From NCBI GenBank assembly GCA_028285445.1, contig JANQPQ010000032.1:112669-176668 (forward strand): a stretch of DNA of 64,000 nt. Direction: 5' to 3'. Positions 18,881-27,270 of the stretch are shown here, piece after piece. Positions within the stretch are counted from its first letter, which is position 1; each line of letters starts with the position of its first letter. This DNA is from Cyclobacteriaceae bacterium. GTDB lineage: Bacteria; Bacteroidota; Bacteroidia; Cytophagales; Cyclobacteriaceae. Both the position numbers and the translations under genes were made by a program. The notes beneath the pieces were generated by a model, which was not told where the DNA came from, ran no database searches, and worked only from the letters and a program-made list of their open reading frames with translations.

Positions 18881-18923
18881 AGGGAGCCGGATGTATAATT
18901 GGGTAGGAATCCGGGCTCCCTTT
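18881..18923 (-). terminator. Strong hairpin, terminator-like on the minus strand
   Basis: GGGAGCCGG (18882-18890) pairs with CCGGGCTCCC (18911-18920) with one bulged base and a 20-base loop. On the minus strand the hairpin is followed by TTTTCTTTTT; on the plus strand only by TTT. It therefore best ends or attenuates minus-strand transcription 115 bases before the Omp85-like gene. Confidence 0.65.
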
Positions 18924-18934
18924 AACCACCACCT

Positions 18935-18990
18935 AATGAAGACTTGATATCTAAGGTTTAGTTAATTTCTTTGTTGCTTTAGTCTTCATT
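18935..18990. repeat. 10-bp inverted repeat next to the hairpin, attenuator-like
   Basis: AATGAAGACT (18935-18944) is perfectly complementary to AGTCTTCATT (18981-18990), with 36 bases between. On the minus strand this stem precedes the GC-rich hairpin, an order seen in transcription attenuators. A short minus frame inside it reads MKTKATKKLTKP and stops. No trp or other amino-acid gene follows, so the regulatory reading is inference. Confidence 0.5.
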
Positions 18991-19241
18991 TCGTCTCTTT
19001 AGTTTAGCCATTCGCGATATATATTGACAATACCGTGCCAAGCAAAGCAATGTGCCCAGGGAGCGCGTATGGACACATTCAGGTGCGCCAATTGGCCCAA
19101 TAGGGGAAAATATTCTCATATTGGGACTTGTCTCATCTCTGTTTGAATACAGGAAATGCCTTGAAATTGTTAGTGCCGCATTCGTTGCATTTTTAGGCAC
19201 TAAATGATATGTTTAGGGAAACTATATCCTAAAAACACTTC

Positions 19242-19784
19242 ATGAGATATTTTCTATTTCTTCTGGCAATTGTCAGCTTAAGTTGCAGTTCAAGCAAGTT
19301 CAATTTTGATTCAGCATACAAGTTCTCTCAGTACGATTATTCTTCCAGGAATTCCGCTCAGGACCTCAAAATTGCTGAGCCACCAACTGACTACCTGGCT
19401 TCTATCAGGCCTAGTGGCTATGGCCTAAATGATATTCCCAAATTGGGGCAACTGGAAAGGATACAGCACCTTAAGCAATTGTTTTCTACAGATGTTTCAA
19501 CATTGACAAAGGAGCGAAGAAGAGAGTTTAGGAAGGAGGTTAAAAGTGAGTTGAAGAACCTGCGGAAGCTGAAAAAGGAAAATAAGACCTTAGTAAAGGA
19601 GCTGAAAAAAGATGATGCCACCAAGCGTGTCAACAGCTGGGTGTATACCGGCTTAGTGGTTGGTGGTGCCGGATTGGTATTGCTGATACTAGATGTAGCC
19701 ACCATAGTGGGCGTTATTGCATTATTGGTGGGTCTGGGATTCATTGTCTATGGCCTGCTCGTTGACGGCGGAGTAATCGGTTAG
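19242..19784 (+). CDS. Lipoprotein with basic coiled coil and two C-terminal membrane helices
   Basis: A 180-residue predicted lipoprotein (lipobox LAIVSLSC, C15). A highly charged, Lys/Arg-rich helical segment at residues ~85-130 (KEVKSELKNLRKLKKENK) looks like a coiled coil. Two hydrophobic helices follow at ~135-152 and ~154-175. I recognise no family. The combination of a lipidated N-terminus and a membrane hairpin suggests an envelope protein of unknown function. Confidence 0.75.
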   Translation: MRYFLFLLAIVSLSCSSSKFNFDSAYKFSQYDYSSRNSAQDLKIAEPPTDYLASIRPSGYGLNDIPKLGQLERIQHLKQLFSTDVSTLTKERRREFRKEVKSELKNLRKLKKENKTLVKELKKDDATKRVNSWVYTGLVVGGAGLVLLILDVATIVGVIALLVGLGFIVYGLLVDGGVIG

Positions 19785-19857
19785 TAGCCTACGTATTTGC
19801 CGAGGGCGTAAATACGTATTTGTACTATCCCAAAAAATAGTTGTTCAGAAATCTTGC

Positions 19858-19865
19858 TACGTTTG
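19858..19865 (+). promoter_or_regulatory. -7 element TACGTTTG before the 59-residue gene
   Basis: TACGTTTG matches the Bacteroidota -7 consensus. It ends only 4 bases before the ATG at 19870, so the transcript may be nearly leaderless. No perfect -33 element is visible at the expected distance. Confidence 0.35.
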
Positions 19866-19869
19866 TCTG

Positions 19870-20049
19870 ATGAAGATGAGGTACGTCATCTATGTGGAGG
19901 GCAAGAACGGCCAGCTAACCAACGCCACCAAGCTATTGAAGAGTTGCTCTAACAGTTTTAAGACCAGGGAGGAAGCCATGGATTATGCAAACAGCTCGGG
20001 CCTTACCCAATTTATGGTTATTCGCACTTTTGAACCACTGGCCAAGTAG
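19870..20049 (+). CDS. Small hypothetical protein, 59 residues
   Basis: A short frame that looks genuine. It begins MKMRYVIYVEGKNGQLTNAT, contains a single cysteine pair-less core KLLKSCSNSFKTREEAMDYA and ends FMVIRTFEPLAK. The composition is balanced, with an alternating strand-helix-strand pattern rather than the bias of a shadow frame. A -7 promoter element lies just upstream. An alternative ATG is at 19876. I do not recognise the family and cannot assign a function. Confidence 0.55.
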   Translation: MKMRYVIYVEGKNGQLTNATKLLKSCSNSFKTREEAMDYANSSGLTQFMVIRTFEPLAK

Positions 20050-20084
20050 CTTAAAACACAACTTTCTATCTGAAGTCCACTGCC

Positions 20085-20115
20085 TTTGCAATATTTAAAA
20101 ACTATGCTACATTTG
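20085..20115 (+). promoter_or_regulatory. Promoter of tRNA-Val
   Basis: TTTG (20085-20088), exactly 19 bases, then TACATTTG (20108-20115): a full match to the Bacteroidota -33/-7 consensus. It lies 18 bases upstream of the tRNA 5' end. Confidence 0.8.
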
Positions 20116-20133
20116 CAGTCCCATAATGGGATT

Positions 20134-20208
20134 GGGATCTTAGCTCAGCTGGTTCAGAGCACCTGCCTTACAAGCAGGGGGTCACTGGTTCGAATCCAGT
20201 AGGTCCCA
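20134..20208 (+). tRNA. tRNA-Val (anticodon TAC)
   Basis: A 75-base cloverleaf. The acceptor stem GGGATCT (20134-20140) pairs with AGGTCCC (20201-20207), with discriminator A at 20208. The D arm has GCTCAGCTGGTTCAGAGC, and the anticodon stem CCTGC/GCAGG encloses the loop CTTACAA with anticodon TAC at 20169-20171. The T arm is CTGGTTCGAATCCAG. The CCA end is not fully encoded. Confidence 0.97.
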
Positions 20209-20213
20209 CAAAA

Positions 20214-20237
20214 CCTCGGAATATGCCGGGGTTTTTT
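20214..20237 (+). terminator. Terminator after tRNA-Val
   Basis: A 6-bp stem, CCTCGG with CCGGGG (one G-T pair), is followed by six T starting 24 bases after the tRNA end. Confidence 0.8.
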
Positions 20238-20426
20238 CTTTTGATTACCTTCCTGAGCGGCCAAAATGGGTTTATTTACAAGTTTTTAAGACGAAATAGC
20301 CAAACAGGTACTTATTACTAATCAGAGAGTTATCTCCCTCCCGTCTCTTTTGAGTAAAGAATATTTTTAAATCCAGTTTTACTTGGATAAATTCGAGATG
20401 TCGAAATCATCTTAAACTATGTATCG

Positions 20427-21338
20427 ATGAATGGACTAAACCCAAGAGATGATCATTCATCTCAGGCCTGTGGCGAACCCGAATCCAAGCAGGCACCACC
20501 TAAACCATCAACGAAGAACTCCCTACCACCAACTGAACTTGACGAGACTAATCCAAATCAAACGATTGAGCTAAAAAAGCTTCTTCTCTCAATTACAAAC
20601 AAAAAGCAGAAAGCTAAACTCAAAGATTTGGTTAACGGCAACATTGATTTCTTACCGGATAGCTTAAGAAATCATAGCCGATATAGAGTAAGTTCTAATC
20701 CGTTAAGGCATGAGGAGCCATTAATTGAAGGCGTTTACAACTGCAAATCATTTCCTAACAATTCGCCGGAGAGGCTTCTGCTTTCAATTGGCGTGGTCTT
20801 AGAGAATATTGATATGCTGTCAGATGTACTTTTCGTTATCTCTTATGGCAATGATTATAGTAAGAAGCTGATAGGCAAGTACATTATTCTGGAGCTTAAT
20901 ACAATCTACTACTTGTTGCAGAAATTCTGCGACCACGACCAGCATTATGAAAGTGCGCTATTCCCGCAGTTAAAATCCAGGATTAAGGAGCTAGAGGAGA
21001 AGCATGGCATAGTGTTCCTCAAGAGGAATCTTGTAGGTCGATACGATCCTAACTTACAAATCATTGAATCATGCCAAACATGGAGTAAAATATCTCGGTT
21101 GCACATTGGCCTGTACCTGGACCTTTTTGAGGAGCACCTTAATTTGTTGCTTCCGAGGTACAGTCACAGGATTAAATTTTATTTCAATACCGAGATTCAA
21201 TTTGATCAGGAAGCCGGCGAGGGCGAGACAAGCGACCACTACCAACCATTCGACTTGAGGAGCAAAAAGCAGAAAAAGACACGAAAATACGTTTGGCAAA
21301 CAATGAAGAGATTAGAGGAGCAGTTAATCGAGCCATAG
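20427..21338 (+). CDS. Hypothetical protein beside tRNA-Val
   Basis: A 303-residue protein of unknown family. The first ~50 residues are polar and proline-rich (KQAPPKPSTKNSLPPTELDE) and probably disordered. From about residue 100 the chain is helical and rich in Leu, Ile, Tyr and Lys (LLLSIGVVLENIDMLSDVLF, YIILELNTIYYLLQKF), ending in a strongly basic tail (RSKKQKKTRKYVWQTMKR). No signal peptide or membrane helix is evident. RteC-like conjugation regulators were considered because of the tRNA neighbourhood, but no shared motif is visible. It is followed by a hairpin and by a long AsmA-like gene. Confidence 0.6.
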   Translation: MNGLNPRDDHSSQACGEPESKQAPPKPSTKNSLPPTELDETNPNQTIELKKLLLSITNKKQKAKLKDLVNGNIDFLPDSLRNHSRYRVSSNPLRHEEPLIEGVYNCKSFPNNSPERLLLSIGVVLENIDMLSDVLFVISYGNDYSKKLIGKYIILELNTIYYLLQKFCDHDQHYESALFPQLKSRIKELEEKHGIVFLKRNLVGRYDPNLQIIESCQTWSKISRLHIGLYLDLFEEHLNLLLPRYSHRIKFYFNTEIQFDQEAGEGETSDHYQPFDLRSKKQKKTRKYVWQTMKRLEEQLIEP

Positions 21339-21364
21339 ATCGAGCAACTTAACCGCAATTATTG

Positions 21365-21397
21365 GCAATAGAGCGACCAGTTGATCGTTCTTTATTG
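21365..21397 (+). terminator. Hairpin between the hypothetical gene and the AsmA-like gene
   Basis: GCAATAGAGCGA pairs with TCGTTCTTTATTGC with one bulged T and one G-T pair, 26 bases after the upstream stop. There is no clean T tract, and the downstream -7 element starts at 21400, so it could be a weak terminator or an operator overlapping a promoter. Confidence 0.4.
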
Positions 21398-21399
21398 CT

Positions 21400-21407
21400 T
21401 ATCTTTG
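21400..21407 (+). promoter_or_regulatory. -7 promoter element of the AsmA-like gene
   Basis: TATCTTTG fits TAnnTTTG and ends 16 bases before the GTG start. A possible upstream TTGA at 21381-21384 is 15 bases away, shorter than ideal. Confidence 0.4.
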
Positions 21408-21423
21408 TAAAACCCTCGAAAAG

Positions 21424-23946
21424 GTGAGGTTGCTCAAAATTCTTCGAAAAGCTGTTATCTACCTGCTTGTCACGCTATTAATCTTTGTATCGGCGGGCAG
21501 CATCTCTCTCTATCTCTATGAAGATGAGATTGTTCAGCACCTCATCAGGCAAGCAAACGAAAGAATCAAAACTCCCATTCATGTAGATGATGTGGAACTT
21601 ACATGGTGGGCCAATTTCCCAGATGTCAGTTTGGTGTTTACCGGTGTACTGGTTGAGGAAAACAAACCTGCTCCGGGGATACTTGCTCAAGTTGAACAAG
21701 TGGACATTGCATTTAGCATTTGGAATCTGCTCCAAAAGGATTATACCATAAGTAATGTTAGCTTGAGGCAAGGAGAGGTGAAATTGGAAATTGATGAAAG
21801 CGGAAGACCCAATTACAACATCATTGAAAAATCTGAGGCAGGAGACGGAATAGACTTCGCTCTGCAGAAGGTGAATCTTGATGGAATTAATTTCAAGTAC
21901 ACCGACATTCTTCGCAAACTAGATTACGACCTCAACTTCGAATCAACGTCGGCCCAGGTTGATTTTCTAAATAACTACTACCTTATAAGTGTTGATGGAG
22001 AAGTACTTACCAATAAGATCGCAGTTAGGCACGAGAGCTATTTAAATGATAAGTTCTATAGAGTTAGTGCAAAACTTAATTACAGCAATGAACATCGCCG
22101 ATTAACAATAGACCCATCGCAACTAGAATTCCAGGATTCCAAATTTACAATTGAGGGTACCTATAGCATTGCAGAAGCCAACGAGGTGGAGCTAGAAATA
22201 ACAGGGGAGAATACTAGCCTGCAGACTATACTGAGCTTCTTGCCATCAGGTATTCAAGAAAAGTACAGCACTTACGAAAGTCAGGGAGATGCGCATTTCA
22301 AAGCACAGGTCAGTGGGATGATATCAGCAAATGAAGTGCCCTCCGTACATATAAACTTCGGAATTTCTAATGGTTCTATTTTTCATGCTAACTCAAAGTC
22401 ACGCATTGAAAATGCGAACCTGACAGGTACTTACAACAATGTGAATCTATTCGACCTTAAGTCAGCAGATTTGAATTTGCAGGGAATAAGATCTTTACTT
22501 GATGGCAAAGAGATAGTTGGTGATTTACGCATAACTAATTTCGTGTCTCCAACTTTGTCACTTGATCTGAGCGGAGGCCTGGGCATGCAGTCGCTGGTAG
22601 ATTTCTATCCCATAGAGGCTTTGCAGTCGGCACAGGGCGCGATGGATTTCGCCGTGGTGTTCTCAGGCAAACTAGACGACTTAAAATCACAAAGTGGTAC
22701 CGATAGGGTTGAGGTTTCAGGAGATATAGACTTGAATGGCATCGATCTTACCTTCAAGAACAACCCGGTTGCACTTACGGGGTTAGGAGGAAATCTGGTT
22801 TTTAATGGACATGATCTCGCTCTGAATGGCGTATCTGGCAAATTGGGTAAGAGCGACTTTCAACTGCAGGGGTTCTTTAGAAATATTCTGGCCTATTTGT
22901 TCTTTGATGATCAGGACCTGGGAATTGAAGCTGATTTGAAATCGGATCTTATTGACCTGGATGAACTGCTTTCTGCACAAAATGGGAATCCTAAATCGTA
23001 TACTTTCAGCATCTCTCCTAAGCTTTTCCTTTCATTTGACTGCGATATTAAGTCATTGAGGTTTAGAAGACTGGAGGCCAGAAATATATCAGGCGAGCTA
23101 AAAGTTAAAGACCAGCTGGCAGTTGGAAGAAATATTAGAGGCTCAGCCATGGGTGGTGACCTGGCCATTTCGGGAATGGTTAATGCCCGCAATCCAGATG
23201 CTATTTCGGTCGACTCGGATGCTACCCTGAGAAATATTTCGATAGACCAAGTCTTTTACGTTTTCGAGAACTTCAGCCAGGAATGGCTGATCGACGAAAA
23301 CCTGAAAGGGAGGGTATTTGCGGACGTTAGCACTGAAATGACTTTTGATGATAAGCTTAGGTTCAAAGCGGATCAATTCGTTTCAGACATCGGCATTACA
23401 ATTCACGATGGCCAGCTCAACAATTTTGAACCCATGCAGAAGTTATCTAGATATGTTGATGATGCTGATCTATCGCGCCTCAGATTTTCTGAGTTGAAAA
23501 ATGAAATCCACATCGAGGATAAAACCATTTTCCTTCCCGAGATGCAGGTGAGCTCCAATATCACTACCATCAACATAAGTGGCACTCATACCTTTGCGCA
23601 ACAGATTGACTACCGTGTGGTGGTACCGCTGACGATGAAAGAGAGCTACGACAAGGACGAGATCTTTGGGGCCATTGAAAACGATGGCACTGGCAAAAGT
23701 AAACTCCACTTAAAAATCACTGGTACCACAAGTGACTACAAAATCACTTACGACGTAGTAGGAGTTAAGAACAAGATTGTTGCTGATTTAAAGAAAGAGG
23801 TGCTTGAGTTAAAGACTGCATTCAAGACAAAAGGGCAAAAGAAAAAGAAGACCTTAGAGCTGAACGAGGACGAGTATTTCGATTGGGACGAAGCAGAGGA
23901 AAAGGACAAAGACCCAAAGAAAAAGAAAAACAACAATTCTCTGTAG
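21424..23946 (+). CDS. AsmA-like envelope protein
   Basis: An 840-residue protein of the AsmA/TamB-like superfamily. One N-terminal membrane helix (VIYLLVTLLIFVSAGSISLY) anchors it in the inner membrane. The segment VDDVELTWWANFPDVSLVFT is the typical AsmA start. A long beta-rich body follows, with repeated LDGINF and DLNLQGI-type strands, thought to form a hydrophobic groove moving lipids toward the outer membrane. The C-terminal ~40 residues are strikingly Lys/Asp/Glu-rich (KEKDKDPKKKKNNNSL). Start is GTG 21424. The 3' end nearly abuts the convergent DUF2461 gene. Lipid transport is family inference. Confidence 0.85.
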   Translation: MRLLKILRKAVIYLLVTLLIFVSAGSISLYLYEDEIVQHLIRQANERIKTPIHVDDVELTWWANFPDVSLVFTGVLVEENKPAPGILAQVEQVDIAFSIWNLLQKDYTISNVSLRQGEVKLEIDESGRPNYNIIEKSEAGDGIDFALQKVNLDGINFKYTDILRKLDYDLNFESTSAQVDFLNNYYLISVDGEVLTNKIAVRHESYLNDKFYRVSAKLNYSNEHRRLTIDPSQLEFQDSKFTIEGTYSIAEANEVELEITGENTSLQTILSFLPSGIQEKYSTYESQGDAHFKAQVSGMISANEVPSVHINFGISNGSIFHANSKSRIENANLTGTYNNVNLFDLKSADLNLQGIRSLLDGKEIVGDLRITNFVSPTLSLDLSGGLGMQSLVDFYPIEALQSAQGAMDFAVVFSGKLDDLKSQSGTDRVEVSGDIDLNGIDLTFKNNPVALTGLGGNLVFNGHDLALNGVSGKLGKSDFQLQGFFRNILAYLFFDDQDLGIEADLKSDLIDLDELLSAQNGNPKSYTFSISPKLFLSFDCDIKSLRFRRLEARNISGELKVKDQLAVGRNIRGSAMGGDLAISGMVNARNPDAISVDSDATLRNISIDQVFYVFENFSQEWLIDENLKGRVFADVSTEMTFDDKLRFKADQFVSDIGITIHDGQLNNFEPMQKLSRYVDDADLSRLRFSELKNEIHIEDKTIFLPEMQVSSNITTINISGTHTFAQQIDYRVVVPLTMKESYDKDEIFGAIENDGTGKSKLHLKITGTTSDYKITYDVVGVKNKIVADLKKEVLELKTAFKTKGQKKKKTLELNEDEYFDWDEAEEKDKDPKKKKNNNSL

Positions 23947-23950
23947 TAGC

Positions 23951-24607
23951 TTAAGAGATGGCCACGTTTAGATAGTCCAGGAATGGTTTCATTGCTTTCA
24001 ACTTTCTAACTACCTGCCCGGGAAAAGAAGCATCCTTAATCTCGCTATCAGGAAACTTATTCACGACCAGGTAATCCTTCAATTTCAAGAACTCTATATT
24101 AGGATGATCTAAGGGATACCCCTTTGGAGCTCTGGACAACTTTTCGCCTTCTATGGCTCCGTAGTATTTTTTGAAAGTCTTGTTACCCAGGATCTTTAGC
24201 AACTCCCCTGCATTATAATCTATTTCCTGCCTGATTTTAGCCACATGCTCTTTTGGAGGATGCCAGAGCCCTCCTGCCACAATAGATTCCCCAGGCTGTA
24301 TGTGAAAATAGTATCCGGCATTGCCACTATTCTTCCCGCCAGGTGCCATAAAAGCTCCCAAATGCGTTTTATACGGCGTTTTATCTTTGCTGAATCGGAT
24401 ATCCCTATAGATGCGATAAGTGCACTTCTTGGGTTCTAGCATACCAACTTCTGAATCGAATTTTCCCACTTCCTTAATTATATATTCCACCAATTTCAGG
24501 AATTCAACCTGCGCTTCAACGTACAGTTGCTTATTGGCTTCAAACCATTCCCGGTTATTGTTTTTTGTAACCTTCTTAAGGAAGTTAAGTACTAATGTCA
24601 GATCCAT
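23951..24607 (-). CDS. DUF2461 family protein
   Basis: A 218-residue protein of the DUF2461 (TIGR02453) family. The signature is clear: NNNREWFEANKQLY near the N-terminus, RIYRDIRFSKDKTPYKTHLG in the middle, and GGLWHPPKEHVAKIRQEID. It appears cytoplasmic. The family is widespread in bacteria and fungi and its biochemical function is not established to my knowledge. It is monocistronic and convergent with the AsmA-like gene. Confidence 0.92.
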   Translation of the reverse strand: MDLTLVLNFLKKVTKNNNREWFEANKQLYVEAQVEFLKLVEYIIKEVGKFDSEVGMLEPKKCTYRIYRDIRFSKDKTPYKTHLGAFMAPGGKNSGNAGYYFHIQPGESIVAGGLWHPPKEHVAKIRQEIDYNAGELLKILGNKTFKKYYGAIEGEKLSRAPKGYPLDHPNIEFLKLKDYLVVNKFPDSEIKDASFPGQVVRKLKAMKPFLDYLNVAIS

Positions 24608-24709
24608 GTACGGCTCAGAATTTATATGTTACACTACAATAATTTAACAATTCAGTACGGGGCGCTTTTTAATAGAGAGGCTAAGGATTTTATTTGAACC
24701 GATAGAACT

Positions 24710-24734
24710 TTTAGGATAGTAAGGTCATCCTAAA
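24710..24734. promoter_or_regulatory. Operator-like inverted repeat upstream of the FtsX permease
   Basis: TTTAGGAT (24710-24717) and ATCCTAAA (24727-24734) form a perfect 8-bp inverted repeat with a 9-base spacer, 32 bases before the start codon. There is no T tract, so an operator is more likely than a terminator. Confidence 0.45.
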
Positions 24735-24766
24735 GTCAATAAGCTCAAAAACTCAAAATAGCTCCC

Positions 24767-27217
24767 ATGGTCAAAAACGTCTTAAAACTCGCTATTAGGA
24801 CATTATTTAAAAAGAAAATTTTTTCTTTTATCAACATCCTAGGGCTGGCCGTCGGAATGGCGGCCTGCCTTATTATCCTACAGTATGTTTTCTTCGAAGT
24901 CGGTTACGATAGATTTCACCCCAGTGGTGAGAATATTTATCGGGTAGTTACCCAAACGCATTCGAAAGGAGAAACCAGCGACCCCTCATCTTACACCTAC
25001 CATGCTATGGCTCCGGCCTTAGCAGATGAATTTAAGGAAGTGGAAGCATTCTCCCGGTTCCATGTAGATTGGGGAGGCTCTGTAGTAACGTATGAACAGC
25101 CAGCAGGAACAATAGAAAGATTTAAGGAAGATGAGATCATCTATGTAGATCATACTTTCTTTTCCATGTTTAACTTTCCAGCAACAGCTGGAGATCCAAA
25201 CACTTTTCTTTCTGAGCCAAACTCAATTCTGCTCACCGAAAAAATGGTAGAGAAATACTACGGGTCGGCGGATTACGATGCTATTGGGAAGACTTTGCAA
25301 TTGAATGGAGGCTGGGCCGAAGGAGATTTTCTCATAACTGGTATTCTCCAAGACATACCAGAGAATTCCCAGTTCAAGTTTGACTTCGTTGTTTCGATGG
25401 AGAAACTGCTCCAAAGTAATCAATACCAACAATCAGATGGTTGGGGTTGGTCAAACTTTAATATTTATGTTCTGCTAAACCCCAATGTTGATGTAGAATC
25501 TTTTGAAGCAAAGCTTCCACAACTGGTAGAAAAATATCGAGGAGAAAACCTCGCCGATAATAACCAGGAAAGTATACTTTCACTGGAGCCATTCTATGAT
25601 ATACATCTCTACTCTGCCGTTAATGATGATGTTGACGTGCTGGACAAATCAAACTCAGACAATGTATACTTCTTTGCATTGATCGCAGTTTTTATACTGC
25701 TTATCGCTTGGGTTAACTACATCAATTTATCTACTGCCAGATCAGTGGAGCGAGCAAAGGAGGTTGGAGTTAAGAAATCTATGGGAGCCAATCGCAAGCA
25801 ACTCATTGCGCAATTTCTCAGTGAGTCGGTTTTAGTTAATTTGATAGCCTTGGCGCTGGCTGTGTTCCTGGCGTTCTTGGCCCTACCGGTATTAAGGGAT
25901 TTAACGGGGAAATCGCTTACCCTAAATATTTTCAATGAGTCATCGGCGGCAACCATCTTAATTGCCACATTTGGCTTGGGTACATTGCTCTCAGGGTTGT
26001 ATCCTGCATTTGTATTGTCATCGCATAGAGCTATTTCCGTACTACGAGGTAAGTACTCTGGCTCAAGTTCCGGACTACTGTTACGAAAAGGTCTGGTGGT
26101 GTTTCAGTTCGCCTGCTCAATGGTTTTAATAGCCGGCACATTCGCTGTTTACAGCCAGATTAAATACATGCAAAGCCAAAAGCTCGGGTTGAACATTGAC
26201 CAGGTGTTGGTGGTAGAAGGCCCAAGCATTATCGGTTCAGGAGATGAGTTTCGGGCTTCACTAAATTCCTTCAAGACTGAACTACTTCGTGAGCCGGCAA
26301 TTCAACATGTAGCATCTTCTACCAATGTGCCGGGAGGAGGTTTTAACTGGGGTACAGAAATGCGACGAGATGGTACGGATAGATCAGAGAATAAATCAGG
26401 CAATGTTTCATGGATAGATAAGGACTTTATCGACACTTATCAACTCGAGCTAATCAGTGGGCAGGATTACCAGGAATTATCTCCGGAAGGAGGCAATGGC
26501 GTAATTATTAACGAAAAGGCCGTTGAAGTTTTCGGGCTTGGAGACCCTCAGGAAGCACTTACTCATAACCTTATTGTTAGTGGAGACACCATTCGCGTCA
26601 GGGGTGTAATGAAGAACTATCACTGGAATTCGCTACAGAGTGACTTTGTGCCGGTGCTGCTGGCTCCAACTAGGGGTACAACTAACAAGTTTTCGGTGAA
26701 GTTGCAAAGCGATGATCTCCAGCAGACAATTGCTGCTGTTGAGAAATGGTACAAAGAAATATTCCCCGGTAATCCTTTCACTTATTATTTCGCTGACGAC
26801 TTTTTCAACAAGCAATATCAGGCTGATAACCAGTTTGGCCAAATATTCGGAGTATTTGCATCTCTGGCAATTTTAGTAGCTTGTCTGGGCTTGTTCGGAT
26901 TGGCATCGTTTACAGCAGTGCAAAGGACCAAAGAAATTGGGGTTCGCAAAGTGTTGGGAGCAAGTGTCTTCAGTGTCTTACTGCTGTTATCAAAATACTT
27001 TTTAATACTGATCGCCGTTGCCGCTGTAGTGGCAACTCCCCTCATTTACTTTGGGCTAGACTCTTGGCTAGACAATTACGCTTTCAGAATTGCCATAGGC
27101 CTGGAGCTATTTGCATTACCGGCCCTGGCACTGATGGCAATAGCTATACTAACGGTGAGCTATCACAGCTTGTCAGCCGCTAGATTAAGTCCAGCGCGAT
27201 CACTTCGTTCAGAATAG
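24767..27217 (+). CDS. ABC transporter permease, MacB/FtsX type
   Basis: An 816-residue permease with a MacB-like periplasmic core and two FtsX domains. An N-terminal helix (FINILGLAVGMAACLIILQY) is followed by a large periplasmic segment. The first FtsX domain is at about residues 290-410 (NYINLSTARSVERAKEVGVK) and the second at about 690-810 (FTAVQRTKEIGVRKVLGASV). Such permeases work with a separate ATPase as mechanotransmitters or exporters. No ATPase gene is adjacent, which is usual for this Bacteroidota group. It has a paralogue at 59566-62184 but lacks that protein's N-terminal prefix domain. Confidence 0.92.
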   Translation: MVKNVLKLAIRTLFKKKIFSFINILGLAVGMAACLIILQYVFFEVGYDRFHPSGENIYRVVTQTHSKGETSDPSSYTYHAMAPALADEFKEVEAFSRFHVDWGGSVVTYEQPAGTIERFKEDEIIYVDHTFFSMFNFPATAGDPNTFLSEPNSILLTEKMVEKYYGSADYDAIGKTLQLNGGWAEGDFLITGILQDIPENSQFKFDFVVSMEKLLQSNQYQQSDGWGWSNFNIYVLLNPNVDVESFEAKLPQLVEKYRGENLADNNQESILSLEPFYDIHLYSAVNDDVDVLDKSNSDNVYFFALIAVFILLIAWVNYINLSTARSVERAKEVGVKKSMGANRKQLIAQFLSESVLVNLIALALAVFLAFLALPVLRDLTGKSLTLNIFNESSAATILIATFGLGTLLSGLYPAFVLSSHRAISVLRGKYSGSSSGLLLRKGLVVFQFACSMVLIAGTFAVYSQIKYMQSQKLGLNIDQVLVVEGPSIIGSGDEFRASLNSFKTELLREPAIQHVASSTNVPGGGFNWGTEMRRDGTDRSENKSGNVSWIDKDFIDTYQLELISGQDYQELSPEGGNGVIINEKAVEVFGLGDPQEALTHNLIVSGDTIRVRGVMKNYHWNSLQSDFVPVLLAPTRGTTNKFSVKLQSDDLQQTIAAVEKWYKEIFPGNPFTYYFADDFFNKQYQADNQFGQIFGVFASLAILVACLGLFGLASFTAVQRTKEIGVRKVLGASVFSVLLLLSKYFLILIAVAAVVATPLIYFGLDSWLDNYAFRIAIGLELFALPALALMAIAILTVSYHSLSAARLSPARSLRSE

Positions 27218-27238
27218 TTTAGGTTAGGTTATATAAAG

Positions 27239-27270
27239 AAAGGGCTGCTTCAGACGGAAGTGGCCTTTTT
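27239..27270. terminator. Bidirectional terminator between the FtsX permease gene and murF
   Basis: A 13-bp stem (AAAGGGCTGCTTC with GAAGTGGCCTTTT, three wobble pairs) encloses the loop AGACG. T tracts follow in both directions: TTTTT on plus and TTTCTTTATAT on minus. It abuts the murF stop codon at 27270. Confidence 0.8.

Larger units (their letters stand above)
18767..19241. other. 475-base intergenic region between divergent genes
   Basis: No convincing gene is present. A 73-codon minus-strand frame at 18979-19200 has no recognisable motif, signal peptide or domain and I do not call it. The left part holds two nested structures, annotated separately (18881-18923 and 18935-18990). The remaining ~250 bases next to the plus-strand gene probably contain promoters for both directions, but I see no clean TAnnTTTG element. 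Confidence 0.6.

Noticed and set aside
18881..18990. A trp-operon attenuator (TGGTGG in a minus frame before a hairpin)
   Set aside because: Only two Trp codons in an unsupported frame, and the gene downstream encodes an Omp85-like barrel, not tryptophan biosynthesis.
18979..19200. A 73-codon minus-strand open frame in the 475-base gap
   Set aside because: No signal, domain or natural composition; it overlaps the structured element and ends in a short basic tail. I treat it as non-coding.
20134..20208. tRNA-Val as an attachment site of an integrated island
   Set aside because: I see no integrase gene and no second copy of the tRNA 3' end in the window.
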